Under the pieces are notes generated by a model. The model made no database searches, had not been told where the DNA came from, and saw nothing but the letters and a program-made list of their open reading frames with translations. From positions 66,388,501-66,452,500 of the forward strand of contig CM075651.1 in NCBI GenBank assembly GCA_037953625.1: a DNA stretch of 64,000 nt. The letters are read 5' to 3'. Numbering within the stretch: position 1 is the stretch's first letter; each line of letters opens with the position of its first letter. The DNA is from Crotalaria pallida (lineage: Eukaryota; Streptophyta; Magnoliopsida; Fabales; Fabaceae). A program made the position numbers and the translations under genes. Shown here in pieces: positions 10,989 through 23,218 of this stretch.

Positions 10989-11588
10989 CTTCATTAAGTT
11001 CATCATTTTATGTGGTTTACATCATTAGAGTGTGGGGTTCACTAGTCTAAGTTGATTAGAATGTGGGGTTCACTTGGCTAAGTTCATGAGAGTGTGGGGT
11101 TCACTTGGCTAAGTTCATCAGAATGTGGGGTTCACTTGCTAAGTTCATCATTTTATGTGGTAAACATCATTAGAGTGTGGGGTTCACTTGTCTAAGTTGA
11201 TTAGAATGTGCGGTTCACTTGGCTAAGTTCATTAGAGTGTGGGGTTCACTTGGCTAAGTTCATTAGAATGTGGGGTTCACTTGCTAAGTTCATTATTTTA
11301 TGTGGTGTACATCATTAGAGTGTGGGGTTCACTTGGCTAAGTTTATTATTTTATGTGGGGTTCACTTGGCTAAGTTCATTAGAGAGTGGGGTTCACTTGG
11401 CTAAGTTCATTAGAATGTCGGGTTCACTTGCTAAGTTCATCATTTTATGTGGTTTACATCATTAGAGTGTGGGGTTCACTTGTCTAAGTTGATTAGAATG
11501 TGGGGTTCACTTGGCTAAGTTTATGATTTTATGTGGGGTTCACTTGGCTAAGTTCATTAAAAAGTGGGGTTCACATGGCTAAGTTCAT

Positions 11589-12852
11589 TAGAATGTGGGG
11601 TTCACTTGCTAAGTTCATCATTTTATGTGGTTTACATCATTAGAGTGTGGGGTTCACTTGTCTAAGTTGATTAGAATGTGGGGTTCACTTGGCTAAGTTC
11701 ATAAGAGTGTGGGGTTCACTTGGCTAAGTTCATCAGAATGTGGGGTTCACTTGCTAAGTTCATCATTTTATGTGATTTACATCATTAGAGTGTGGGGTTC
11801 ACTTGTCTAAGTTGATTAGAATATGGGGTTCACTTGCTAAGTTCATCATTTTATGTGGTAAACATCATTAGAGTGTGGGGTTCACTTGTCTAAGTTGATT
11901 AGAATGTGCGGTTCACTTGGCTAAGTTCATTAGAGTGTGGGGTTCACTTGTCTAAGTTGATTAGAATGTGGGGTTCACTTGGCTAAGTTTATGATTTTAT
12001 GTGGGGTTCACTTGGCTAAGTTCATCATTTTATGTGGTTTACATCATTAGAGTGTGGGGTTCACTTGTCTAAGTTGATTAGAATGTGGGGTTCACTTGGC
12101 TAAGTTTATGATTTTATGTGGGGTTCACTTGGCTAAGTTCATTAAAAAGTGGGGTTCACATGGCTAAGTTCATTAGAATGTGGGGTTCACTTGCTAAGTT
12201 CATCATTTTATGTGGTTTACATCATTAGAGTGTGGGGTTCACTTGTCTAAGTTGATTAGAATGTGGGGTTCACTTGGCTAAGTTCATTAGAGTGTGGGGT
12301 TCACTTGGCTAAGTTCATCAGAATGTGGGGTTCACTTGCTAAGTTCATCATTTTATGTGGTTTACATCATTAGAGTGTGGGGTTCACTTGTCTAAGTTGA
12401 TTAGAATGTGGGGTTCACTTTGCTAAGTTCATTAGAGTGTGGGGTTCACTTGGCTAAGTTCATTAGAATGTGGGGTTCACTTGCTAAGTTCATTATTTTA
12501 TGTGGTGTACATCATTAGAGTGTGGGGTTCACTTGGCTAAGTTGATTACAATGTGGGGTTCACATGGCTAAGTTTATTATTTTATGTGGAGATCACTTGG
12601 CTAAGTTCATTAAAAAGTGGGGTTCACATGGCTAAGTTCATTAGAATGTGGGGTTCACTTGCTAAGTTCAACATTTTATGTGGTTTACATCATTAGAGTG
12701 TGGGGTTCACTTGTCTAAATTGATTAGAATGTGGGTTCACGTGGCTAAGTTTATTATTTTATGTGGGGTTCACTTGGCTAAGTTCATTAGAAAGTGGGGT
12801 TCACTTGGCTAAGTTCATTAGAATGTGGGATTCACTTGCTAAGTTCATCAAT
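11589..12852 (+). repeat. Mosaic satellite with broken sub-blocks
   Basis: This stretch follows the expanded duplication and has irregular sub-blocks: 83 bp at 11,772-11,854, then 179 bp at 11,855-12,033 in which a second slot-1 monomer and two ATTTTAT monomers sit side by side. Monomers with GTTTATGATTTTATG are frequent. No gene or foreign sequence is visible. Confidence 0.8.
11772..11854 (+). repeat. 83-bp minimal sub-block
   Basis: It contains only a short monomer (GTGATTTAC form, 20 bp), a slot-1 monomer (31) and a CTTGCTAAG monomer (32). Two middle monomers are missing relative to the 145-bp type, consistent with deletion by unequal exchange. Confidence 0.88.
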
Positions 12853-13965
12853 TTATGTGGTTTACATCATTAGAGTGTGGGGTTCACTTGTCTAAGTTGA
12901 TTAGAATGTGGGGTTCACTTGGCTAAGTTCATTAGAAAGTGGGGTTCTCTTGGCTAAGTTCATCAGAATGTGGGGTTCACTTCATTAAGTTCATCATTTT
13001 ATGTGGTTTACATCATTAGAGTATGGGGTTCACTTGTCTAAGTTGATTAGAATGTGGGGTTCACTTGGCTAAGTTCATTAGAGTGTGGGGTTCACTTGTC
13101 TAAGTTGTTAAGAATGTGGGGTTCACTTGGCTAAGTTTATTATTTTATGTGGGGTTCACTTGGCTAAGTTCATTAGAAAGTGGGGTTCACATGGCTAAGT
13201 TCATTAGAATGTGGGGTTCACTTGCTAAGTTCATCATTTTATGTGGTTTACATCATTAGAGTGTGGGGTTCACTTGTCTAAGTTGATTAGAATGTGGGGT
13301 TCACTTGGCTAAGTTTATTAGAAAGTGGGGTTCACTTGGCTATGTTCATTAGAATGTGGGGTTCACTTGCTAAGTTCATCATTTTATGTGGTTTACATCA
13401 TTAGAGTGTGGGGTTCACTTGTCTAAGTTGATTAGAATGTGGGGTTCACTTGGCTAAGTTCATTAGAAAGTGAGGTTCACTTGGCTAAGTTCATCAGAAT
13501 GTGGGGTTCATTTCATTAAGTTCATCATTTTATGTGGTTTACATCATTAGAGTGTGGGGTTCACTAGTCTAAGTTGATTAGAATGTGGGGTTCACTTGGC
13601 TAAGTTCATGAGAGTGTGGGGTTCACTTGGCTAAGTTCATCAGAATGTGGGGTTCACTTGCTAAGTTCATCATTTTATGTGGTAAACATCATTAGAGTGT
13701 GGGGTTCACTTGTCTAAGGTTATTAGAATGTGCGGTTCACTTGGCTAAGTTCATTAGAGTGTGGGGTTCACTTGGCTAAGTTCATTAGAATGTGGGGTTC
13801 ACTTGCTAAGTTCATTATTTTATGTGGTGTACATCATTAGAGTGTGGGGTTCACTTGGCTAAGTTGATTACAATGTGGGGTTCACTTGGCTAAGTTTATT
13901 ATTTTATGTGGGGTTCACTTGGCTAAGTTCATTAGAGAGTGGGGTTCACTTGGCTAAGTTCATCA
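12853..13965 (+). repeat. Duplicated segment, copy 1 (partner 17,705-18,787)
   Basis: It shares GGGGTTCTCTTGG (12,941 and 17,793), GTCTAAGTTGTTAAG, GTGGTAAAC and GTCTAAGGTTATTAG with the partner. The offset is 4,852 until about 13,168 and 4,822 from about 13,376. The section between differs, so one copy had sub-blocks exchanged. Confidence 0.78.
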
Positions 13966-16900
13966 TTTTATGTGGTTTACATCATTAGAGTGTGGGGTTC
14001 ACTTGTCTAAGTTGATTAGAATGTGGGGTTCACTTGGCTAAGTTTATGATTTTGTGGGGTTCACTTGGCTAAGTTCATGATTTTATGTGGGGTTCACTTG
14101 CTAAGTTCATCACTTTATGTGGTTTACATCATTAGAGTGTGGGGTTCACTTGTCTAAGTTGATTAGAATGTGGGGTTCACTTGGCTAAGTTCATAAGAGT
14201 GTGGGGTTCACTTGCTAAGTTCATCATTTTATGTGATTTACATCATTAGAGTGTGGGGTTCACTTGTCTAAGTTGATTAGAATGTGGGGTTCACTTTGCT
14301 AAGTTCATTAGAGTGTGCGGTTCACTTGGCTAAGTTAATTAGAATGTGGGGTTCACTTGCTAAGTTCATTATTTTATGTGGTGTACATCATTAGAGTGTG
14401 GGGTTCACTTGGCTAAGTTGATTACAATGTGGGGTTCACTTGGCTAAGTTTATTATTTTATGTGGGGTTCACTTGGCTAAGTTCATTAGAAAGTGGGGTT
14501 CACTTGGATAAGTTCATTAGAATGTGGGTTCACTTGCTAAGTTCATCATTTTATGTGGTTTACATCATTAGAGTGTGCGGTTCACTTGTCTAAGTTGATT
14601 AGAATGTGGGGTTCACTTGGCTAAGTTCATTAGAAAGTGAGGTTCACTTGGCTAAGTTCATCAGAATCTGGGGTTCACTTCATTAAGTTCATCATTTTAT
14701 GTGGTTTAAATCATTAGAGTGTGGGGTTCACTAGTCTAAGTTGATTAGAATGTGGGGTTCACTTGGCTAAGTTCATTAGAGTGTGGGGTTCACTTGGCTA
14801 AGTTCATCAGAATGTGGGGTTCACTTGCTAAGTTCATCATTTTATGTGGTTTACATCATTAGAGTGCGGGGTTCACTTGTCTAAGTTGATTAGAATGTGG
14901 GGTTCACTAGGCTATGTTCATTGGAGTGTGGGGTTCACTTGGCTAAGTTCATTAGAATGTGGGGTTCACTTGCTAAGTTCATTATTTTATGTGGTGTACA
15001 TCATTAGAGTGTGGGGTTCACTTGGCTAAGTTGATTACAATGTGGGGTTCACTTGGCTAAGTTTATTATTTTATGTGGGGTTCACTTGGCTAAGTTCATT
15101 AGAAAGTGGGGTTCAGTTGGCTAAGTTCATTTGAATGTGGGTTCACTTGCTAAGTTCATCATTTTACGTGGTTTACATCATTAGAGTGTGGGGCTCGCTT
15201 GTCTAAGTTGTTTAGAATGTGGGGTTCACTTGGCTAAGTTTTTTATTTTATGTGGGGTTCACTTGGCTAAGTTCATTAGAAAGTGGGGTTCACATGGCTA
15301 AGTTCATTAGAATGTGGGGTTCACTTGGTAAGTTCATCATTTTATGTGGTTTACATCATTAGAGTGTGGTGTTCACTTGTCTAAGTTCATTAGAATGTGG
15401 GGTTCACTAGCTAAGTTCATTATTTTATGTGGTGTACATCATTAGAATGTGGGGTTCACTTGTTAAGTTCATTATTTTATGTGGTGTACATCATTGGAGT
15501 GTGGGGTTCACTTGGCTAAGTTGATTACAATGTGGGGTTCACTTGGCTAAGTTTATTATTTTATGTGGGGTTCACTTGGCTAAGTTCATTAGAAAGTGGG
15601 GTTCACTTGGCTAAGTTCATCAGAATGTGGGGTTCACTTGCTAAGTTCATCATTTTATGTGGTTTACATCATTAGAGTGTGGGGTTCACTTGTCTAAGTT
15701 GATTAGAATGTGGGGTTCACTTGGCTAAGTTCATTAGAGTGTGGGGTTCACTTGGCTAAGTTCATCAGAATGTGGGGCTCACTTGCTAAGTTCATCATTT
15801 TATGTGGTTTACATCATTAGAGTGTGGGGTTCACTTGGCTAAGTTGATTACAATGTGGGGTTCACTTGGCTAAGTTTATTATTTTATGTGGGGTTCACTT
15901 GGCTAAGTTCATTAGAAAGTGGGGTTCACTTGGCTAAATTCATTAGAATGTGGGTTCACTTGCTAAGTTCATCATTTTATGTGGTTTACATCATTAGAGT
16001 GTGGGGTTCACTTGTCTAAGTTGTTTAGAATGTGGGGTTCACTTGGCTAAGTTTATTATTTTATGTGGGGTTCACTTGGCTAAGTTCATTAGAAAGTGGG
16101 GTTCACATGGCTAAGTTCATTAGAATGTGGGGTTCACTTGCTAAGTTCATCATTTTATGTGGTTTACATCATTAGAGTGTGGGGTTCACTTGTCTAAGTT
16201 GATTAGAATGTGGGGTTCACTTGTTAAGTTCATTAGAAAGTGAGGTTTACTTGGCTAAGTTCATCAAAATATGGGGTTCACTTCATTAAGTTCATCATTT
16301 TATGTGGTTTACATCATAAGAGTTTGGGGTTCACTTGTCTAAGTTGATTAGAATGTGGGATTCACGTGGCTAAGTTCATTAGAGTGTGGGGTTCACTTGG
16401 CTTAGTTCATTAGAATGTGGGGTTCACTTGCTAAGTTCATTATTTTATGTGGTGTACATCATTAGAGTGTGGGGTTCACTTGGCTAAGTTGATTACAATG
16501 TGGGGTTCACTTGGCTAAGTTTATTATTTTATGTGGGGTTCACTTGGCTAAGTTCATTAGAAAGTGGGGTTCACTTGGCTAAGTTCATTAGAATGTGGGG
16601 TTCACTTGCTAAGTTCATCAATTTATGTGGTTTACATCATTAGAGTGTGGGGTTCACTTGTCTATGTTGATTAGAATGTGGGGTTCACTTGGCTAAGTTT
16701 ATTAGAAAGTGGGGTTCACTTGGCTAAGTTCATCAGAATGTGGGGTTCACTTCATTAAGTTCATCATTTTATGTGGTTTACATCATTAGAGTGTGGGGTT
16801 CACTTGTCTAAGTTGATTAGAATGTGGGGTTCACTTGACTAAGTTCATTAGAAAGTGAGGTTCACTTGGCTAAGTTCATTAGAATGTGGGGTTCACTTCA

Positions 16901-17704
16901 TTAAGTTCATCATTTTATGTGGTTTACATCATTAGAGTATGGGGTTCACTTGTCTAAGTTGATTAGAATGTGGGGTTCATTGGCTAAGTTCATTAGAGTG
17001 TGGGGTTCACTTGGCTAAGTTCATCAGAATGTGGGGTTCACTTGCTAAGTTCATCATTTTATGTGGTTAACATCATTAGAGTGTGGGGTTCACTTGTCTA
17101 AGTTGATTAGAATGTGGGGTTCACTTGGCTAAGTTCATTAGGGTGTGGAGTTCACTTGGCTAAGTTCATTAGAATGTGGGGTTCACTTGCTAAGTTCATT
17201 ATTTTATGTGGTGTACATCATTAGAGTGTGGGGTTCACTTGGCTAAGTTGATTACAATGTGGGGTTCACTTGGCTAAGTTTATTATTTTATGTGGGGTTC
17301 ACTTGGCTAAGTTCATTAGAAAGTGAGGTTCACTTGGCTAAGTTCATTAGAATGTCGGGTTCACTTGCTAAGTTCATCATTTTATGTGGTTTACATTATT
17401 AGAGTGTGGGGTTCACTTGTCTAAGTTGATTAGAATGTGGGGTTCACTTGGCTAAGTTTATGATTTTATGTGGGGTTCACTTGGCTAAGTTCATTAAAAA
17501 GTGCGGTTCACATGGCTAAGTTCATTAGAATGTGGGGTTCACTTGCTAAGTTCATCATTTTATGTGGTTTACATCATTAGAGTGTGGGGTTCACGTGTCT
17601 AAGTTGATTAGAATGTGGGGTTCACTTGGCTAAGTTCATTAGAAAGTGGGGTTCACTTGACTAAGTTCATTATAATGTGGGGTTCACTTGCTAAGTTCAT
17701 CATT
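13966..17704 (+). repeat. Mosaic satellite
   Basis: A mixture of standard sub-blocks with irregular ones: 147 bp at 13,972-14,118 assembled from an unusual monomer set, 114 bp at 14,119-14,232, and 52 bp at 15,429-15,480. Private variants include TTTTTTATTTTATG near 15,239 and a 2-bp deletion (GGTTCATTGGC) near 16,975. About 16,990-17,642 matches 25,063-25,715 at offset 8,073. No gene seen. Confidence 0.78.
15429..15480 (+). repeat. 52-bp minimal sub-block between two cycle-opening short monomers
   Basis: Two GTGGTGTACAT short monomers lie only 52 bp apart (15,429 and 15,481), separated by a single CTTGTTAAG monomer of 32 bp. It is the shortest sub-block I found. Confidence 0.9.
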
Positions 17705-18787
17705 TTATGTGGTTTACATCATTAGAGTGTGGGGTTCACTTGTCTAAGTTGATTAGAATGTGGGGTTCACTTGGCTAAGTTCATTAGAAAGTGGGGTTCT
17801 CTTGGCTAAGTTCATCAGAATGTGGGGTTCACTTCATTAAGTTCATCATTTTATGTGGTTTACATCATTAGAGTATGGGGTTCACTTGTCTAAGTTGATT
17901 AGAATGTGGGGTTCACTTGGATAAGTTCATTAGAGTGTGGGGTTCACTTGTCTAAGTTGTTAAGAATGTGGGGTTCACTTGGCTAAGTTTATTATTTTAT
18001 GTGGGGTTCACTTGGCTAAGTTCATTAGAATGTGGGGTTCACTTGCTAAGTTCATCAATTTATGTGGTTTACATCATTAGAGTGTGGGGTTCACTTGTCT
18101 ATGTTGATTAGAATGTGGGGTTCACTTGGCTAAGTTTATTAGAAAGTGGGGTTCACTTGGCTAAGTTCATCAGAATGTGGGGTTCACTTCATTAAGTTCA
18201 TCATTTTATGTGGTTTACATCATTAGAGTGTGGGGTTCACTTGTCTAAGTTGATTAGAATGTGGGGTTCACTTGGCTAAGTTCATTAGAAAGTGAGGTTC
18301 ACTTGGCTAAGTTCATCAGAATGTGGGGTTCATTTCATTAAGTTCATCATTTTATGTGGTTTACATCATTAGAGTGTGGGGTTCACTAGTCTAAGTTGAT
18401 TAGAATGTGGGGTTCACTTGGCTAAGTTCATGAGAGTGTGGGGTTCACTTGGCTAAGTTCATCAGAATGTGGGGTTCACTTGCTAAGTTCATCATTTTAT
18501 GTGGTAAACATCATTAGAGTGTGGGGTTCACTTGTCTAAGGTTATTAGAATGTGCGGTTCACTTGGCTAAGTTCATTAGAGTGTGGGGTTCACTTGGCTA
18601 AGTTCATTAGAATGTGGGGTTCACTTGCTAAGTTCATTATTTTATGTGGTGTACATCATTAGAGTGTGGGGTTCACTTGGCTAAGTTGATTACAATGTGG
18701 GGTTCACTTGGCTAAGTTTATTATTTTATGTGGGGTTCACTTGGCTAAGTTCATTAGAGAGTGGGGTTCACTTGGCTAAGTTCATTA
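17705..18787 (+). repeat. Duplicated segment, copy 2 (partner 12,853-13,965)
   Basis: It carries the same private variants as the partner. Around 18,020 it switches to a CTTGCTAAG/CATCAATTTAT sub-block where the partner has CACATGG monomers. The partner is truncated at 13,965 by a jump to CATCATTTTATG, while this copy continues regularly. Confidence 0.76.
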
Positions 18788-19430
18788 GAATGTCGGGTTC
18801 ACTTGCTAAGTTCATCATTTTATGTGGTTTACATCATTAGAGTGTGGGGTTCACTTGTCTAAGTTGATTAGAATGTGGGGTTCACTTGGCTAAGTTCATT
18901 AGAGTGTGGGGTTCACTTGGCTAAGTTCATCAGAATCTGGGGTTCACTTCATTAAGTTCATCATTTTATGTGGTTTACATCATTAGAGTGTGGGGTTCAC
19001 TAGTCTAAGTTGATTAGAATGTGGGGTTCACTTGGCTAAGTTCATTATAGTGTGGGGTTCACTTGGCTAAGTTTATCAGAATGTGGGGTTCACTTGCTAA
19101 GTTCATCATTTTATGTGGTTTACATCATTAGAGTGTGGGGTTCACTTGTCTAAGTTGATTAGAATGTGAGGTTCACATGACTAAGTTCATTGGAGTGTGG
19201 GGTTCACATGGCTAAGTTCATTAGAATGTGGGGTTCACTTGCTAAGTTCATTATTTTATGTGGTGTACATCATTAGAGTGTGGGGTTCACTTGGCTAAGT
19301 TTATTATTTTATGTGTGGTTCACTTGGCTAAGTTCATTAGAAAGTGGGGTTCACTTGGCTAAGTTCATTAGAATGTGGGGTTCACTTGCTAAGTTCATCA
19401 TTTTATGTGGTTTACAACATTAGAGTGTGG
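18788..19430 (+). repeat. Ordinary satellite between duplications
   Basis: Regular sub-blocks with a few private changes: GTGTGGTTCAC near 19,314 and CACATGACTAAG near 19,173. I see nothing other than satellite. Confidence 0.8.
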
Positions 19431-21140
19431 GGTTCACTTGGCTAAGTTTATTATTTTATGTGGGGTTCACTTGGCTAAGTTCATTAGAAAGTGGGGTTCA
19501 CATGGCTAAGTTCATTAGAATATGGGGTTCACTTGCTAAGTTCATCATTTTATGTCGTTTACATCATTAGAGTGTGGGGTTCACTTGTCTAAGTTGATTA
19601 GAATGTGGGGTTCACTTGTTAAGTTCATTAGAAAGTGAGGTTTACTTGGCTAAGTTCATCAGAATATGGGGTTCACTTCATTAAGTTCATCATTTTATGT
19701 GGTTTACTTCATAAGAGTTTGGGGTTCACTTGTCTAAGTTGATTAGAATGTGGGGTTCACGTGGCTAAGTTCATTAGAGTGTGGGGTTCACTTGGCTTAG
19801 TTCATTAGAATGTGGGGTTCACTTGCTAAGTTCATTATTTTATGTGGTGTACATCATTAGAGTGTGGGGTTCACTTGGCTAAGTTGATTACAATGTGGGG
19901 TTCACTTGGCTAAGTTTATTATTTTATGTGGGGTTCACTTGGCTAAGTTCATTAGAAAGTGGGGTTCACTTAGCTAAGTTCATTAGAATGTGGGGTTCAC
20001 TTGCTAAGTTCATCAATTTATGTGGTTTACATCATTAGAGTGTGGGGTTCACTTGTCTATGTTGATTAGAATGTGGGGTTCACTTGGCTAAGTTTATTAG
20101 AAAGTAGGGTTCACTTGGCTAAGTTCATCAGAATGTGGGGTTCACTTCATTAAGTTCATCATTTTATGTGGTTTACATCATTAGAGTGTGGGGTTCACTT
20201 GTCTAAGTTGATTAGAATGTGGGGTTCACTTGGCTAAGTTCATTAGAAAGTGAGGTTCACTTGGCTAAGTTCATCAGAATGTGGGGTTCACTTCATTAAG
20301 TTCATCATTTTATGTGGTTTACATCATTAGAGTGTGGGGTTCACTTGTCTAAGTTGATTAGAATGTGGGGTTCACTTGGCTAAGTTCATAAGAGTGTGGG
20401 GTTCACTTGGCTAAGTTCATCAGAATGTGGGGTTCACTTGCTAAGTTCATCATTTTATGTGATTTACATCATTAGAGTGTGAGGTTCACTTGTCTAAGTT
20501 GATTAGAATGTGGGGTTCACTTTGCTAAGTTTATTAGAGTGTGGGGTTCACTTGGCTAAGTTAATTAGAATGTGGGCTTCACTTGCTAAGTTCATTATTT
20601 TATGTGGTGTACATCATTAGAGTGTGGGGTTCACTTGGCTAAGTTGATTACAATGTGGGGTTCACTTGGCTAAGTTTATTATTTTATGTGGGGTTCACTT
20701 GGCTAAGTTCATTAGAAAGTGTGGTTCAGTTGGCTAAGTTCATTAGAATGTGGGTTCACTTGCTAAGTTCATCATTTTATGTGGTTTACATAATTAGAGT
20801 GTGGGGTTCACTTGTCTAAGTTGATTAGAATGTGGGGTTCACTTGGCTAAGTTCATTAGAGTGTGGGGTTCACTTGGCTAAGTTCATCAGAATGTGGGGT
20901 TCACTTGCTAAGTTCATCATTTTATGTGGTTTACATCATTAGAGTGTGGGGTTCACTTGTCTAAGTTGATTAGAATGTGAGGTTCACTTGGCTAAGTTCA
21001 TTAGGGTGTGGGGTTCACTTGGCTAAGTTCATTAGAATGTGGGGTTCACTTGCTAAGTTCATTATTTTATGTGGTGTACATCATTAGAGTGTGGGGTTCA
21101 CTTGGCTAAGTTGATTACAATGTGGGGTTCACTTGGCTAA
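19431..21140 (+). repeat. 1.7-kb duplication, period 2,078 bp, copy 1
   Basis: It matches 21,509-23,218 at a constant offset of 2,078. Shared private variants include GGTTTACTTCATAAG (19,701 and 21,779) and ACTTAGCTAAGT (a perfect 12-bp palindrome). Only single-base differences were seen. Confidence 0.88.
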
Positions 21141-21474
21141 GTTCATTAGAAAGTGAGGTTCACTTGGCTAAGTTCATCAGAATCTGGGGTTCACTTCATT
21201 AAGTTCATCATTTTATGTGGTTTACATCATTAGAGTGTGGGGTTCACTAGTCTAAGTTGATTAGAATGTGGGGTTCACTTGGCTAAGTTCATTAGAGTGT
21301 GGGGTTCACTTGGCTAAGTTCATCAGAATGTGGGGTTCACTTGCTAAGTTCGTCATTTTATGTGGTTTACATCATTAGAGTGTGGGGTTCACTTGTCTAA
21401 GTTGATTAGAATGTGGGGTTCACTTGGCTAAGTTCATTAGAGTGTGGGGTTCACTTGGCTAAGTTCATTAGAAT
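21141..21474 (+). repeat. Spacer segment shared with 23,979-24,308
   Basis: It lies between the two 2,078-bp-period copies and carries a rare TTCGTCATTTTATG variant at 21,349, also found at 24,187 (offset 2,838). It looks inserted or left over at a duplication junction. Confidence 0.75.
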
Positions 21475-21504
21475 ATGGGGTTCACTTGCTAAGTTGATTA
21501 GAAT
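21475..21504 (+). repeat. Hybrid monomer at a recombination junction
   Basis: This 30-bp unit starts as a last-slot monomer (ATGGGGTTCACTTGCTAAG) and ends as a slot-1 monomer (GTTGATTAGAAT). The ATTTTAT end and the 20-bp short monomer normally found between them are missing. It marks an in-register exchange inside the CTAAGTT core. Confidence 0.85.
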
Positions 21505-21508
21505 GTGG

Positions 21509-23218
21509 GGTTCACTTGGCTAAGTTTATTATTTTATGTGGGGTTCACTTGGCTAAGTTCATTAGAAAGTGGGGTTCACATGGCTAAGTTCATTAGAATA
21601 TGGGGTTCACTTGCTAAGTTCATCATTTTATGTCGTTTACATCATTAGAGTGTGGGGTTCACTTGTCTAAGTTGATTAGAATGTGGGGTTCACTTGTTAA
21701 GTTCATTAGAAAGTGAGGTTTACTTGGCTAAGTTCATCAGAATATGGGGTTCACTTCATTAAGTTCATCATTTTATGTGGTTTACTTCATAAGAGTTTGG
21801 GGTTCACTTGTCTAAGTTGATTAGAATGTGGGGTTCACGTGGCTAAGTTCATTAGAGTGTGGGGTTCACTTGGCTTAGTTCATTAGAATGTGGGGTTCAC
21901 TTGCTAAGTTCATTATTTTATGTGGTGTACATCATTAGAGTGTGGGGTTCACTTGGCTAAGTTGATTACAATGTGGGGTTCACTTGGCTAAGTTTATTAT
22001 TTTATGTGGGGTTCACTTGGCTAAGTTCATTAGAAAGTGGGGTTCACTTAGCTAAGTTCATTAGAATGTGGGGTTCACTTGCTAAGTTCATCAATTTATG
22101 TGGTTTACATCATTAGAGTGTGGGGTTCACTTGTCTATGTTGATTAGAATGTGGGGTTCACTTGGCTAAGTTTATTAGAAAGTGGGGTTCACTTGGCTAA
22201 GTTCATCAGAATGTGGGGTTCACTTCATTAAGTTCATCATTTTATGTGGTTTACATCATTAGAGTGTGGGGTTCACTTGTCTAAGTTGATTAGAATGTGG
22301 GGTTCACTTGGCTAAGTTCATTAGAAAGTGAGGTTCACTTGGCTAAGTTCATCAGAATGTGGGGTTCACTTCATTAAGTTCATCATTTTATGTGGTTTAC
22401 ATCATTAGAGTGTGGGATTCACTTGTCTAAGTTGATTAGAATGTGGGGTTCACATGGCTAAGTTCATAAGAGTGTGGGGTTCACTTGGCTAAGTTCATCA
22501 GAATGTGGGGTTCACTTGCTAAGTTCATCATTTTATGTGATTTACATCATTAGAGTGTGGGGTTCACTTGTCTAAGTTGATTAGAATGTGGGGTTCACTT
22601 TGCTAAGTTTATTAGAGTGTGGGGTTCACTTGGCTAAGTTAATTAGAATGTGGGCTTCACTTGCTAAGTTCATTATTTTATGTGGTGTACATCATTAGAG
22701 TGTGGGGTTCACTTGGCTAAGTTGATTACAATGTGGGGTTCACTTGGCTAAGTTTATTATTTTATGTGGGGTTCACTTGGCTAAGTTCATTAGAAAGTGG
22801 GGTTCAGTTGGCAAAGTTCATTAGAATGTGGGTTCACTTGCTAAGTTCATCATTTTATGTGGTTTACATCATTAGAGTGTGGGGTTCACTTGTCTAAGTT
22901 GATTAGAATGTGGGGTTCACTTGGCTAAGTTTATTAGAGTGTGGGGTTCACTTGGCTAAGTTCATCAGAATGTGGGGTTCACTTGCTAAGTTCATCATTT
23001 TATGTGGTTTACATCATTAGAGTGTGGGGTTCACTTGTCTAAGTTGATTAGAATGTGAGGTTCACTTGGCTAAGTTCATTAGGGTGTGGGGTTCACTTGG
23101 CTAAGTTCATTAGAATGTGGGGTTCACTTGCTAAGTTCATTATTTTATGTGGTGTACATCATTAGAGTGTGGGGTTCACTTGGCTAAGTTGATTACAATG
23201 TGGGGTTCACTTGGCTAA
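21509..23218 (+). repeat. 1.7-kb duplication, period 2,078 bp, copy 2
   Basis: The second copy of 19,431-21,140. It starts just after the hybrid monomer at 21,475-21,504, which is therefore the probable duplication breakpoint. Confidence 0.87.

Larger units (their letters stand above)
6707..11588 (+). repeat. 3,540-bp tandem duplication, copy 2, expanded to 4,882 bp
   Basis: The second copy of 3,167-6,706. It keeps the same private variants (TATTGTTTACATCATAAG, GGCTAACTTC, GGGGTTAAC) in the same order and then contains a second, nested tandem duplication of 1,342 bp. The last 600 bp (10,989-11,588) match 6,107-6,706. The nested duplication must be younger than the 3,540-bp one. Confidence 0.92.

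Noticed and set aside
14844..15029. Open frame of 61 codons
   Set aside because: It lies entirely in satellite and its product is read-through of the monomer (repeats of CGVHLAKFI-like words). It opens only because indels and variants remove the usual TAA and TAG stops. No start context, codon bias or homology supports a gene.
17351..17365. CENP-B box around GAATGTCGGG variants
   Set aside because: The CGGG end is present, but the TTCG half and the A three bases before CGGG are missing; these are G-to-C variants of GTGGGG.
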